From Bostrychus sinensis (Eukaryota > Chordata > Actinopteri > Gobiiformes > Eleotridae): a stretch of 64,000 bases of DNA. The position numbers and the translations under genes are program-made. The stretch is from NCBI GenBank assembly GCA_020698575.1, contig CM036242.1:7315124-7379123 (forward strand), given 5' to 3'. How positions within the stretch are numbered: position 1 is the first letter of the stretch; each line of letters starts with the position of its first letter. Shown in pieces: positions 42,102 through 53,271 of this stretch. Under the pieces are notes generated by a model. That model was given only the letters and a program-made list of their open reading frames with translations, was not told the origin of the DNA and searched no databases.

Positions 42102-42508
42102 CAGGGCCGTCTCTAACTATATGCAGACTATGCACATGCATAAGGTCCCACAAGCCGCTAGGGGGCCCCAAAGCTGAGCAGTTCAGCCTCATCTGAGGAG
42201 AATTTAATGACCTTATATGTCTTCATCCCTTATATGCTTAAAAGTAAAAGTAGGATACAGGAATACAATAATGCGCATTGAGAAGCTGTGGCTAGTGTGT
42301 TTGTGCCAGTATTAAGTCAAAATCTATGTGTAATTTTAATATGAGAGCTTATCATGACTGTAGCTTGTTTTGCTCATGTAGTCTAAAGGATTGTGGGATC
42401 TTCTTGGATCATCAAAAAGATTAAGAATCTCTTCATCCGAGTTTGGAAAACTACAGGCCCCTAAACAGCATCTTGCAATTGGCCTCCACAAAGCTAGAAA
42501 CGGCCCTG
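42102..42508. mobile_element. hAT-like MITE
   Basis: The TIRs are CAGGGCCGTCTCTAACT and CTAGAAACGGCCCTG. The flanks AGGCTTTC (42094-42101) and AGGCCTTC (42509-42516) match 7 of 8. It is 407 bp, with GCTAGGGGGCCCC near the left end. No frame. Confidence 0.9.
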
Positions 42509-42514
42509 AGGCCT

Positions 42515-42790
42515 TCAGTCAGAAGAGTTTTCCATCAGATGTGCATTTCTTGTAACACAGTGCTGACCTGTTTTGTGTAAATCTGGGGAAATTTGGCCAA
42601 AGACTCTAAACAATAACTGATCATGGTCTGGGTCAGTCCACTGTTTTGTTTCTAGTGGTTTGCCATTGCTGTTCAAGATGCGGGAACAGCTCAAACATGC
42701 ACGGCACCACTGTTTTTTTTGTCTGCACAGATTGACCAACTTGCTTTGTGCTTCCTGGACTTTTTTTGTAATGGTCCCAACTCGCTTCAC
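42515..42790 (-). other. Unrecognised 91-codon open frame
   Basis: A minus-strand frame with a lysine-rich start and a stretch RILNSNGKPLETKQW. The composition is more protein-like than most frames here, and NGKPL is faintly reminiscent of the linker ahead of LINE reverse transcriptases. No motif is decisive and no continuation was found on either side. It overlaps the target duplication of the hAT element at 42102. Possibly a short retrotransposon relic. Confidence 0.2.
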
Positions 42791-43738
42791 ATATACCGTA
42801 TTTTATGACATCACACTTAATCAGTCCACTATCCCTCTACTGTCTGCCATCATATCACAGTGCACACATCTTATCTGTAGAGATTTGCTGGGAGAGAACC
42901 AGATCTGAAACGTGCTACACAACACACCCAGCAGCTCAGATCCTCATGCATACATTCATACGTTCATATTCATGTACACTAAAGCAAAGATGTCAGGCAC
43001 ATAACCACTCTGCCGCACTCACTCTTCACACCACATTGGCGTTCACACCAAAACCTTCAGTTCTGTTCTCAGATGCAAAACTTAGTGCTGACCAGCTGCT
43101 TTGTCCATAATGTTTTTCACTTTTACTGTATGCAAAAGTAACATGGACGTGTGTTCTATATTTTTTTAAACCTAGCCTTGATAATGACATAACCAAAGTT
43201 GAAACCCTGAATTTATTGTATGTCGTGGAACTTCTGGAACATGTTGTGAATTAGATGCACACTGAATTAGGAAACCATGTAAATAGCCAACGTTTTTACC
43301 TGTGTGTCCTAAAATGTGTCGCTGATGAATATTTATGTTCTTTTTGACTGTTTGTCAGTCCGTCCTCTCTCATGAAGTCCTGTTTGTCATATTGTTGCGA
43401 ATGCTGCTGACATTTTTCCTCATGGTGTCATTCTGTTTGTTCTGTCCTGGTGTCTGTAGTTGTTGTATGGAAACTTGAGGTTTGCTAAGGTTAGCCTAGC
43501 CTAGCTCTCTGTGCTACAAAACTGGCTTGGGGCGCTAACATGAGGTGAGCTAACGTGGTAACACTTGGGTCTTTTGGTGTCACAAGATTAGTTGACTTTT
43601 AACAGAACAATCTGGATGTTAAATTAAAATGCTCTATATGATGCTTATTGACCATTTTTATTTACCACAAGAACTGACATTTTATCCCCATTATATTTAA
43701 ACTGGTGCATTTAAAAATCTTAAATTACTTTAAGATGT
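42791..43738. other. Unique sequence
   Basis: No gene or element recognised. A 101-codon frame at 42805-43110 resembles nothing known. Confidence 0.45.
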
Positions 43739-43799
43739 AAAAACAACAACAACAACAACAACAACAATAAATAAAATAATAATAATAATAATAATAACC
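43739..43799. repeat. (AAC)n(AAT)n compound microsatellite
   Basis: About 8 AAC/CAA triplets followed, after a short AATAAATAA link, by about 8 AAT triplets. Confidence 0.97.
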
Positions 43800-46339
43800 A
43801 CAAGGAGGTAATTTTAACCCCATTCTTATTATACTGCTGGTGTTACCAAGCAGCAAAGATGCTGTTAGCTAGCATTTTTAATGGACAAATTAACTTTCAG
43901 CACCAAGGATTGCCAATTATGAATGAAAAAGATGATTCTGAAACTGACTACATCTAAATAATATTAGAGCCTTGCTTGGGAGTGAATTACCGTTTAGACA
44001 TTTCATATAAAGTAGCAAATAGCATCTATAATTATCATATAAGCTAAAGGCTACGTCATTTACATTTCTTAGATTTTAATATTACGCTGGACACGCACTT
44101 ACAAAAATATGGCAGATAACAAGTTTGTCAACTTTATGCTTTAATTCATCCATCCAATCATCAGTAATTTACATTTTATTTTGCTCCCTTGTAAAAATAA
44201 ATTGGACAGAACGCTAATCTCAGTACCAAGCAGCATGTTCAACTTATATGAATATGTCACTTGTAGAAGGCTCTATTTAAACTAACATATTTTTTACAAG
44301 ACCCAAACTTCTTAAATTACTTTTTTGTCAAACGCTTTATTGATCATCGACTTAACTCTTCGACAAAATGAGCTGTAAAAACAAGAATGATTAAAACATA
44401 TTAACCACATGGGGTCATTTTCACCCCATTGTGATTACTGGTGTCTATTAGCTAGCTAGCTGTCAAAACAAAATGTTTTATGTCATCCTGGACAATGGAA
44501 ATATTTATAATAAGGCTGCTGTTGTTTTCAATGACCATTGCCTATTGGCACATGTCAAAAATGTCCTCTGTCATCCAGGTTATTTCTGTGTTGTGCGGCC
44601 CATAGAACAGGCGCACTGTGGCCCTCAAGCATGTGCACTCTTGTTCTGCTCATCAGTTCTGACCAATAGCTGCAAAGATGGGCTGGAGCGGTGACATCAC
44701 AAACAATAAAAATGTTTTATTTTAGCCCATTTGAGGAATTTTTAACAGGAAAAAAAAATCTATGGCATGGAGTAAAAATGGATAATAAACACTACAAAAT
44801 CCAACCTTTAAGAAGCTGTAGGTGTCCTGTCAGCCAAACACCAGCCGCTTCTTTTTACATTGCGGTCTTTGGGAGGAATCCTGTCTGGGCTGTAGGAGAT
44901 TTTGTCACTGCAGTACCTCGAGTTGTCCACTAGTCAGATTGGCAACTGAAGAGATGGCACTACCCCAGATCTTATCATACATCCATGATCCCATGAGACG
45001 GAGGCTCCGGGGCAGGCCTAGGGTCTCTCCTCTGGCCTAGTAATGCCCCTGTATTTTGCTTGAGATGTCTACAGCTTCCAAAATGGTCAGGGACTGTGCA
45101 GTTTATTACGTAAAAGCATGGAATTTGTTTAAAATACTCCAAAATAACTTCAATTTCCATCTGTCATTGTTGAGCCCATTGGTCACAGTTGATTAGCCTG
45201 TGATGGCAGTCAAAAGACAAGACAGCATGCCTAAGTGGCTGTAGCGTGCCCACTTTAACACAGAAATAAACCTGGAAGCCAAGTTTATTTCTGTCATATT
45301 GGTCAAAAAAGCATCAATCAGAGTCAGTCACGTCTGGCTTTTCAATCCAGGTCTAAGAATACATCTGCGCGGCCCCTTGCCTTGCTCCCAAAACAGCTGA
45401 ACTAGGCTGCAGCTGTAACAGAATAACTATTTAAAAATGAATGGGTGAATGAGTTTAATTTAGTTCCATCCTAGTCTTAAAAAATGTGGCCTCTCAACAT
45501 GAATCACAAGACACAGAAGCCCAGATTAGCTTTGAGACACCACTTGGACACGTGATGGAGCACATATCACAGTATTGAGGCAGTTTTGTAGCACGGAGCT
45601 CAGCGTTGATCTGATTACCTCTGTAGGACCTGGGACGTCCCCATAGACAGACTTAAGACAGAATATAGACCTGTTTATATAAAGAGAGTATTTTATTGTT
45701 TCCTTTACATACTGTGTGTACTGTAAGAGCACTTAAAGGCTTGAATTAAGACGATTCTGTTTCTACAAATATCCAAAGTATTTTTTGCTCTTTTTTATTT
45801 TTTGGAAATTCTATTATTACCTCAAAGATATTCAGCAGAAATATTGTTTACTTCATGTTCCATCTGCAAAGACCTATCCACCATGACACAGCCACGCGAC
45901 TTATCAGATGCCAACAGGTTACTTTACACAGCAGAATACAAAATACTATTCTTTACGTACTTAAGAAAAACACATTTAGATTTTAAATACTAAAACATTC
46001 ATTTTTACAATCAATAAATAAAATAGATGCTTATAGGCCAGTGCAAATTCAAATACGTTCAGAATAAATGGTTTGCTTGGTGAGCTTAAACAGGTCACAT
46101 GACACAGCAGAGACCACACCCCCTGAGAAATTGTTGAAACCTCTGAATATTGCTAATAAAGGAGTTGGCTACTGAGCTAAAGAAGATACATGTATGCGAA
46201 TGAATTAATTCAGTAGTATGGCTGGCCAGGCTAAGAATATTTTTTTGCTACTAATTTGTTTCAACATTGTCAATAGTCATTTTAAACTGCATTACATTTT
46301 TTTTTTTTTTTTTTTCCTGATTTTTCATTTTAGCATTGG
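43800..46339. other. A+T-rich unique sequence with a small hairpin
   Basis: No supported gene over 2.5 kb. ATGGGGT and ACCCCAT pair around a 7-nt loop (44409-44429). A related GGAGGTAATTTTAACCCCAT occurs near 43805, hinting at a degraded repeat. 44820-45050 is G+C-richer, with overlapping short frames and no recognisable protein. Confidence 0.45.
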
Positions 46340-46824
46340 GAAGGTTATTATAGGTCACTTATTTTTATTTTTTTTAGTTTTAGTTTTGGACACCTTTGCA
46401 TTAGTATTTATGTTTTATAACTTAAAATATTGCATATGAATTGAAAACATCTTCTTTTGGGGAGCTGTTATGTTGACTTGAGAGAACGCTTTGATTAGGT
46501 GTCTGTCGCCCCCTGCTGGCAAGAGTGGAGAATGGACAGAGCATAAAATGGCTAATTAGCATGGCTGATGAAGCTAACAGATAAATAGATACACTGCAGC
46601 ATAGTGACAGCAGTTTAAGAGCTGTAATAATCATAACAAGTCTGGGATGATGTTTCATGTGTCTACGCAGAGCGGTGGCACCGAGCGTTTCAGCTCTTAA
46701 CATGCATCTAACATCTAACATGCGTGAATGAAACAAAATACTACTCCAGGTATGGATTTTTAGAAGAAAAGAGCATTATAACAGGGATAAAAAAAGTTGA
46801 ATTAGCATAAGTGGGGACCTTTAA
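46340..46824 (+). mobile_element. TTAA-MITE family A, near-complete copy
   Basis: Left GGTTATTATAGGTCAC, then TTTTGGACACCTTTGCATTA, CATCTTCTTTTGGGGAGCTG, a CTCF-core-like motif at 46507, GGCTAATTAGCATGGCTGA, GAGCGTTTCAGCTCTTAAC and GGGGACCTTTAA ending at 46824. It shows the consensus order most clearly. Confidence 0.8.
46507..46519 (-). promoter_or_regulatory. CTCF-core-like motif
   Basis: The minus strand reads CCAGCAGGGGGCG within the family A copy. Confidence 0.5.
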
Positions 46825-46975
46825 CAATATATACCAATATAAAATAATATCCATATCAGAACATGATTTAACAAACCAAACAATATCTCAAAGTTACTGA
46901 GGTTTAAGGTACTAGCTGAACAAAATACGATAAATAGGTTTGAAATAGTAATAGGAGGGTAATAGTAACCGTTTA

Positions 46976-47150
46976 TTTATCTTCTTCCTCAACTGTGGGC
47001 CTCAGGCGGGGTAGACCCTGGACAATGGAAAGTTAGGTGCACAGCTGACACACAGAGACATTCACTCACATTCACTCATTCACTATGGGCTAACACATGG
47101 AGGTCTTTGGAGGACACGCAGACTCCACTCAGAGGAATTATGTGGGGGCC
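46976..47150 (-). mobile_element. tRNA-derived SINE, 5'-truncated
   Basis: The reverse complement shares AGAGACATTCACTCACATTC-type and GGAGGACACGCAGACTCCAC blocks with the body of the SINE at 35674. The tRNA head is not preserved. Confidence 0.7.
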
Positions 47151-47277
47151 AGCACGAAGATTGGGCCTGGTCCAGGGCTGGCTGTGCAGGAGCTACACAG
47201 GGCTATGTTCTTTGTGCACAATATTAGAAAAACAAAAGTTGATCAGCCAATATGGCTGTTTGTTCATCACCCTAACT

Positions 47278-47489
47278 CAGAGTCATTCAACTGTGTTTTC
47301 CTATGGGCCAAATAGTTTGAAGGTTATTGGCCTGTGGGCCTGACATTCCCCTGTACTCCTGGCTTTAGTACAGTTTATTAAAGTTTATTAAATGATTGAT
47401 TTATTATTTATGGGTAGATAAGTCGAGGGCCGGTCCAACTTGACTGATGGGCCAGTTCTCTCCCCCGGGCCGGCTGTTGAATAACCCTG
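47278..47489. mobile_element. hAT-like MITE, 212 bp
   Basis: CAGAGTCATTCAACTGTG and GGCTGTTGAATAACCCTG are inverted ends, with GGGCC blocks next to both. The flanks CCCTAACT and CTCTAACC match 6 of 8. Confidence 0.8.
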
Positions 47490-47497
47490 CTCTAACC

Positions 47498-48223
47498 GGT
47501 CAATCTCCCCTTGAGTTGTTTCATTAAAATACAATACATAAAAAACATGACTTCCACAGACAAAAGTCAAGACCCTCCCAGGACCTCCACCTATTTTGGG
47601 ATTTTCTAGCTGCTTATGACAAGCTATAAGTAGAAGTATTTAACAAACTCATTGCATGAGTAAAAGTAAAAAAGTAATGGGCCTTACTCATGTTTACTTT
47701 ACAGTTCAGGCCAGCGTATGTGTGTACAGAGGGGGCTTGGCCAGAGGACACAGACTGAGGCTGTGACTGGTCACTGCTAAGAGCAGCATGCAGCAGTAAG
47801 TGTATTTTAGCTGTTCTATTAAATACAATTATTTTAAAAGAAATAATTTTTAAAAAATATGTAATTTACAAGCACAATGAAATTCAAATATTTTGTTGCA
47901 GTATGAGTCTAAAAATATTATAAAACTGCATAATTTCAGTGCTTAAGAGTTTTCATACCTGTTCTTGGGATTGGTTCTTCCATAAGAACATTTTCAATTA
48001 AGAAAAAAATTGGTGAATGCCAGAAATTGGCTTAAGCACAAATCTTCACATGAGAAGATGTCAAGAATGAGGCCCATTGATAGGTTGGAATTCTATTTTT
48101 CAAGCAGTCTACAGAGCTACATCTGGGAAACACAGGCAATTGGAATGAGTTTCGTTACACTATCAAAATAAAGGACTATTAAAAACATAGGACTTTACCT
48201 ATAATTTCAGTCGAGATTGCACC
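47498..48223. other. A+T-rich unique sequence
   Basis: No gene until the MADF relic. ATAATTTCAG just upstream of 48211 is acceptor-like. Confidence 0.4.
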
Positions 48224-48399
48224 ATGGATGACGAGAAGTAAATTGTTGAGGGAGAGAATTCTAGCTTTAATTTATGACCCCAAACTTGAATTTTACAAGG
48301 AGAATATAAAGCATAAGGCATGGGGCTCAATAGCCACAACTCTGGGTTTAGACGGAGAGTTGTCTGCAGCAGGAACAACTTGGTGTAAACTGACGCTTT
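48224..48399 (+). pseudogene. MADF-domain protein relic
   Basis: The ATG at 48224 is in a strong context (CACCATGG) and starts MDDEK, then hits a stop. In a shifted frame the sequence continues with IYDPKLEFYKENIKHKAW (48270-48323) and IATTLGLDGEL (48330-48362). This is the hallmark N-terminal half of a MADF (Myb/SANT-like) DNA-binding domain: YDP, a YK pair, AW then IA and LG. One or two frameshifts break it, and it ends at the Harbinger-like MITE starting at 48400; no second half is found. MADF proteins occur as host transcription factors and as the second protein of Harbinger transposons, so either origin is possible. Confidence 0.6.
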
Positions 48400-49031
48400 G
48401 GCTGTGTCCGAACATCCTCCCTAATCCCTCTGTAGTGCACTATACAGGGGTCACGCCATTTTGTAGTGGTGTCTGAATGTCTAATGGGTAAAAAATAGTG
48501 CACTCAGAATTTCCCACAATGCATTTTGAAAAGTAGTGGACAGCGATGGTCACTAGAGGTCAGTGTAGACCAGAATGCTTTGTGAGTTTCTTTGGAGAAC
48601 AGCGACAGCGACAGGTTTTTAAACTGTACACAACACGTCTGAATGAAACCAGTTAGAAACACCTTTTTTACTTCTGTCACGTCGTAATCAGAAATAAAAA
48701 GCTCTTAAATAAACCGTTGCAGTGTAAAATTGCTAACGTTAGCTTAGCCATCATTCAGCCTCCCCACGTAAGGCACAGAGCTGCAATAATCCACTCTGTT
48801 TTATTCATTATAGCAGTAATTCATGTTAAATATCACACGTATGACTATTATTATTCTATAAATACTGAAACATCAAGTGAGTCTGGTCAGGCTTTATCAC
48901 AGAAGAACATTATCAGGAGAGTTTTTTTTACACAGACGCCAGAGTCACATGATCACCAGTGAGCGAAAAATAGTGTGCGAGTGTCATTCACGAAATGAGT
49001 GCACTATGGTCCGCTGTATAGTGCTGGACTA

Positions 49032-49455
49032 CTGTATTTTCCGGACTACTTTTTTCCCACGCTTTGAACCATGCGGCTTATACAAAGATATGGCTTTTCT
49101 ATGGATTTTTCTTCAGCCGCCAGGGGGCGCTCTAGCAGGATGTGCAAAAACGACACTGAAGAAGACGACTTCAGTGGTTTCAGTGCACAGGAGGAAGATG
49201 AATAAAGCCATCAATTACTTTTCTGTTTTGTTTGATCAGCACTTTTACTGCTGTGTTACTGGTACTGTTCGGAAACAATCAGTTCAGGTTTATAAATAAA
49301 CATTTACGGTACAAAATCTTTCTGTGTATCCGGTAAATATCTAATTTCTCAACCTTAATGTCTGGTGCGGCTTATATATGTATTTTTATTTTATTTTTTT
49401 ACACTTAGTGGGTGCGGCTTATATTCAGGTGTGCTCTATAGTCCGGAAAATACGG
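49032..49455. mobile_element. Tc1/mariner-like MITE, nested
   Basis: CTGTATTTTCCGGACTA and TAGTCCGGAAAATACGG are near-perfect inverted ends, flanked by TA on both sides (49030-49031, 49456-49457). ATGCGGCTTATAC and TGCGGCTTATATTCAGG are subterminal repeats. At 424 bp it is the youngest layer at this locus. It carries a CTCF-like motif at 49117. Confidence 0.9.
49117..49129 (+). promoter_or_regulatory. CTCF-core-like motif
   Basis: CCGCCAGGGGGCG followed by CTCT matches the CTCF core apart from G for A at the third position, a variant that known sites tolerate. Confidence 0.45.
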
Positions 49456-49505
49456 TATATTGGGATTGAGGGGTTAGGGGCTGGGGATGACGTTCGGACA
49501 CAGCC

Positions 49506-49659
49506 TTTGAGTTATAGAATGAGTTATTAATGTATTCAAACAAAACAGCAGAATAAGGCAAACACACAAACATTACCCAGCACTAATACAAACACACATT
49601 ATATCAAATAAAACTGTTTAATTTTCAGCACATTTGAACGAGCTCTGTGTGCATTTGTT
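49506..49659. other. A+T-rich spacer
   Basis: Nothing recognisable. Confidence 0.5.
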
Positions 49660-49880
49660 CCACTCACAGACCGGCCCTATCCCGAACGCCTCATGCCCGC
49701 AGGTTAGACACAACAGGAGCAGACAGCATCGATCCTCGCGGCCTCGCCACCACATCTAATCAAGCCCAACGATAACCAGAGGAAACGTCCACAGCCGGAC
49801 ACTCCGTCTCAGTCCCTTAATTAGAGGCGCTGTATGGTTCGGGGCTGCAATTATGTCAACAAGGTTTCATCTGTCCAACC
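49660..49880. promoter_or_regulatory. Candidate conserved non-coding element
   Basis: A repeat-free, G+C-rich block with CATCTAATCAAGC, TCCCTTAATTAGAGG and GGCTGCAATTATGTC (homeodomain-type TAAT cores) within 130 bp. No coding frame. The regulatory role is inferred. Confidence 0.3.
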
Positions 49881-50439
49881 AGAGAGCAGACAGAGCCAGG
49901 CGGAGAAGGTCAGGACGTATAGGATGATAAAGGCAGTAACTGTTAGCATAAAAGAAGATTAGATGGGGAATAATAAGCTGTCCTTCCAGATTAAGTGAAT
50001 TAGAATTTATAGATATATATAATCCATGTTTAAATATATGTTATGGAGGATTGCTTGATAGGTTATGGAGGTCATATGGTGAAGGGAAAAACAACTGTAT
50101 GGGGACACACATGCTAGATGTTTGTGATACAACTTATAAAGACTGCGCGCCAAAGTAGATTATAATTTTTTCTACACTGAATAATGATTATAAGAACATC
50201 AAAAATAGATTTACAGTTTTTTAAACATTTTTAAAGGCCAGCTGACATGTGATCTCTGTCATTTCTCTCTGGGTACTCTGGCTATGAAAATGTTTTAAAA
50301 AAAATCAGGTCGAGCCAATATAACCCCCCCAATAATGACAACATTGCGATGAATACAAATATGAATTATCTTGCATGAATAACACATCAATTTTCTGTAT
50401 TCATTTCGTTTGCCAGCAAAATAGTAATTAGTTTATTCC
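49881..50439. other. A+T-rich unique sequence
   Basis: No gene or element recognised. Confidence 0.45.
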
Positions 50440-50570
50440 ACCCCCCTCCCCGTGCAGAATACTTGGTACGGCCCAGTCCACTGTCTCTCCTGAGCGTTCA
50501 TTGTTTGCTGTGTGTGTATTCTATTATAAAAAGCGCACCAAAGAACCAGTCAACAGTTTTACAGAGTTGG
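50440..50570 (+). promoter_or_regulatory. Candidate TATA promoter
   Basis: CCACCCCCCTCCCC (50441-50454), a GC/CACCC-type box, lies about 75 bp before TATAAAAAG (50525-50533). A transcription start would be expected near 50555-50560, followed within 20 bp by an ATG. The spacing suits a Pol II core promoter. Whether it is used cannot be told from sequence. Confidence 0.3.
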
Positions 50571-50573
50571 TCA

Positions 50574-50617
50574 ATGCCAACCCCAAAGAAAAAGAAAAAA
50601 GTACTGCCCAAGAGGAG
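50574..50617 (+). CDS. Candidate first coding exon, nuclear-localisation-like
   Basis: The ATG at 50574 opens MPTPKKKKKVLPKR, a lysine/arginine-rich stretch similar to a classical nuclear localisation signal, then GAG and GTAAAC, a plausible splice donor at 50618. Unspliced, the frame stops after 15 codons. It sits downstream of the TATA box at 50525. The start context is weak (T at -3, C at +4). No second exon can be assigned: the acceptor-like site near 52312 joins in a frame that stops within about 20 codons. It could be a real short first exon, a transposon gene start or chance. Confidence 0.22.
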
Positions 50618-51029
50618 GTAAACAGTCGTATTAAGTTAGCTGGTGATTTGACTAAATTGCCAGTGTGAGGTAAAGCTAAGGAGGCTGCCACGGAATATGT
50701 GCAGTGTGCAGGACTAATGTCAATTTACCACTGAATGCTAATTTAAGTAAGTGATGGCATTATTTACTAATCAGCCTTGCAGTTGTGCTAACACTGACAT
50801 TAGCCTAGCACACAGCTGAAGCTAAGTAAATCACAGTAAAAGTATCATAATGCATTTCTAATACAGAAACTCCAAATTAGCATACTCCTTTTACAAAAGT
50901 ACATGATTCAATGTGTAAAAAAATAGGCGGAGAATATTACAAGTTAAAGTTGCGCCCTTGAAGTTGCCTATAGTGAATGAATGTGAGTGTGGATGGTTGT
51001 CTTTCTGTGTATGTTATGTTGCATTCATT
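50618..51029. other. Unique sequence
   Basis: 50975-51010 holds a SINE-body-like GAATGTGAGTGTGGATGGTTG fragment. No gene. Confidence 0.4.
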
Positions 51030-51224
51030 ATACGCCAGAATTTCAAAAATCCTCCAGATCTCCGACATTCACATGTTTGAGTAATGCTGTTTGTTAAGTC
51101 TGTGCCCTAATGAAGAGCTGAAAACACTCAGGTCTCACCTCTACCAGGAAGTGCATACACCGTCTTTTACCATCATGTTGCTAATAGCTGTGGTAAATAG
51201 CCATTTGTCCAGTCCCTACTGTTG

Positions 51225-51237
51225 CCAGCAGGGGGCG
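51225..51237 (+). promoter_or_regulatory. CTCF-core-like motif
   Basis: CCAGCAGGGGGCG, an exact core match, 18 bp from the hAT insertion that follows it. Confidence 0.5.
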
Positions 51238-51254
51238 ACAGACAAAATCTAAGC

Positions 51255-51760
51255 CAGGGGCATCCAAACTTTTTCCAATGAGGGCCAGATCTAGAGATGT
51301 GCAAATCTTCAAGGGCCAACAGTCTCTCCTGATGCTTTCTAAAAACTGAACGCATGTACAGAATAAATAAAATGTGCATTGTTTTATAAGGATTTTGTTT
51401 TCAAAAGCCAAATAATTATGCATGCTCACTTTATTTTCTTGCTTTTTGCACTTTATTCTGTATAAGAGCCACCTAAACAAGTGAATTTCTCTACTGTGAG
51501 ATTAATAAAGTTCAGTCTAATCTAATTCACAAAAAAATAACATCTCTTAACATAAAAACTGCAACTGCATTTATTTTTCGACACTAATTTGAAAATACAA
51601 CACAGAGAGTATTAGATGAGATGCATAAATATACAGACAAAGCGACAGAAACACTACGAAAGTGCTGGAGGGCCATGCATTTTGTCATAGAAGCTGAGGG
51701 CCATATAAAATCTCAGACTGTGCCACAAATGGGCCCCGGGCCGCACATTGGACACATCTG
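51255..51760. mobile_element. hAT MITE with exact 8-bp duplication, nested
   Basis: CAGGGGCATCCAAACTTTTT to GGACACATCTG. The duplication ATCTAAGC is exact (51247-51254, 51761-51768). The same family as 26211-26634 but about 80 bp longer because of an extra segment near 51435-51525 (GCACTTTATTCTGTATA, GAGATTAATAAAGTTCAG) that resembles a LINE 3' tail inserted later. Confidence 0.96.
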
Positions 51761-51910
51761 ATCTAAGCGTTCTCTGCAAAGTTAAAGTAAGAGCTCCCCA
51801 AAGGCAGACTTTTCTATACAAATACATGATTTTAAGTTATAAAACGTGAAATCCTAATGCAAAGGTGTCCAAAACTTTCAACACCCCTGATTATAAAATG
51901 GGAACTTTAA

Positions 51911-52775
51911 AAACATTTGAATGAAGGTTTGATGAAGTTGGAGCTCAATAGAAAAAGTCCGGAAAGTACTACAGTATTGCTATTCTATGGAAACACTCAA
52001 TAGACGCATTTGTACAAAAAGTAAGTTTTTCTAAAGCCGTGCAAGTCAAATCCAGGCAACGATTTATTGATCTGCCCAGTTTCTAGCTCTATTGATTGAG
52101 GTGGATTAGTCTAAATGAGACAATCGACCGTCAGAGTCAGAGTGTGAGAGCGTAGATGATGACTGTGCTCCCAGTATGATCACACGTGCTCAGTTTAAGA
52201 TTAGTCAAGCCACAGCCATGCAACATTAGTCAAGAGGCACAACACAGGGCTGGTGTTAATCTGTGGGTTAGGTAACACCTCACACACTTCACATCCTAAT
52301 CTCCCTCAGAGGAGGTGAGAGGAGGCGTCACGGGTTTGGTGTTGTTTGTGGAGGAAATGATGGGACATGAGTGGATTTTGGACATGTTCTCCACCATCTG
52401 CCTCAGCAGTATTAGCAGCTCCAGCTCAGAACACGAATATTACACTTTGTCACGCAAAACAAACACTCTGATACCTGGATTATATAAGGTTTAGCGGAGA
52501 GAGCATCTGCAAGGTTATGATAGTGCTGGAGCGAGGCAGCTTAACTACAGCTCAACTGCACAAATAACTGTTATAATACAAGTACAAAAAACAGCCTAGC
52601 CAGCCGTCCTCATTCTTTCTCTGTTCTATACAAAGTAATAGTTGGGGACGCAGATTAAATGCAATTGGAAGTGTGGAAAAATTGACTCAAATTAAAAAAT
52701 ACCGCAAATCAAAGAAAAGAGCACAAAGCCTGCCTATTTTAGATAATTCAGAGAAAAAAAGACTTAAATTTACTC
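51911..52775. other. Unique sequence with an exon-like patch
   Basis: 52311-52497 is preceded by ATCCTAATCTCCCTCAG and is open in one frame for about 60 codons, including a serine run (SSISSSSSEHEYY) before a stop near 52498. No protein match can be recognised. Listed because it lies in unique DNA downstream of the candidate promoter at 50525. Confidence 0.3.
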
Positions 52776-52982
52776 TATTCAAAAGGTTGTCATGTGTTTC
52801 CCCATAGATTTCTATAAAAATATCACAAAAAAGAAATAGAAACGACATTTAACTGTAGGCCTACTTCATTTCAAACTCAAATTATTTTAATGTCCCTAAT
52901 GTAGTCAACCTCTGGTGGGCCCCCTGCAGTATCTTCAAACCCTAACCCTCCCAGTGGGCCCTGGACCCCACTTTGGGAACCC
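52776..52982 (+). mobile_element. hAT-like MITE fragment (28445/41357 family)
   Basis: CTCTATTCAAAAGGTTGTCA, CCTCTGGTGGGCCCCCTGCA and GGACCCCACTTTGGGAA match the family in order. The left terminus is missing. Confidence 0.7.
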
Positions 52983-53271
52983 CAAATTTATTGTATTTAT
53001 TAATTTATTACAAGTCTAAAACATAAAATTTAGAAAGTAACGGCTTAAAGAGAGGTTCATTAATACAGTGAATATATCTGGCTGAAGAAGCAAATAAATG
53101 TAGCATTGCTTTGGTTGTTGGAAATTCTATTATTACATGTGAAGTTTAGTTTAATCATTTACCTTTAACAAGAAGCTCCTTTGTGGGTTTTTGTATTGTT
53201 AGCATTAGTGCAGTAGTCCACGCACATATTAGCCAAACTAAGATGTTAATTACCTAAAAAAGATCTATAAA
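52983..53271. other. A+T-rich unique sequence
   Basis: No gene or element recognised. Confidence 0.5.

Larger units (their letters stand above)
48400..49505. mobile_element. Harbinger-like MITE hosting a Tc1/mariner-like MITE
   Basis: The ends GGCTGTGTCCGAAC and GTTCGGACACAGCC are perfect 14-bp inverted repeats. TTT flanks both sides, consistent with a 3-bp duplication. Inside, GTAGTGCACTATACAGGGG near the left and GAGTGCACTATGGTCC near the right form subterminal inverted blocks. A second element occupies 49032-49455. Without it the element would be about 680 bp. A truncated relative lies at 59772. Confidence 0.85.
51030..51910 (-). mobile_element. TTAA-MITE family A interrupted by a hAT MITE
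   Basis: Minus-strand family A: GAGCTGAAAACACTCAGG, AGGAAGTGCATACACCG, a CTCF-core-like motif at 51225, then the hAT element (51255-51760), then GCGTTCTCTGCAAAG, GATTTTAAGTTATAAAACG, AATCCTAATGCAAAGGTG and the TTAA at 51907. The uninterrupted TTTTAA here is the empty-site reference for 37317. The left end is not sharply defined. Confidence 0.8.
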
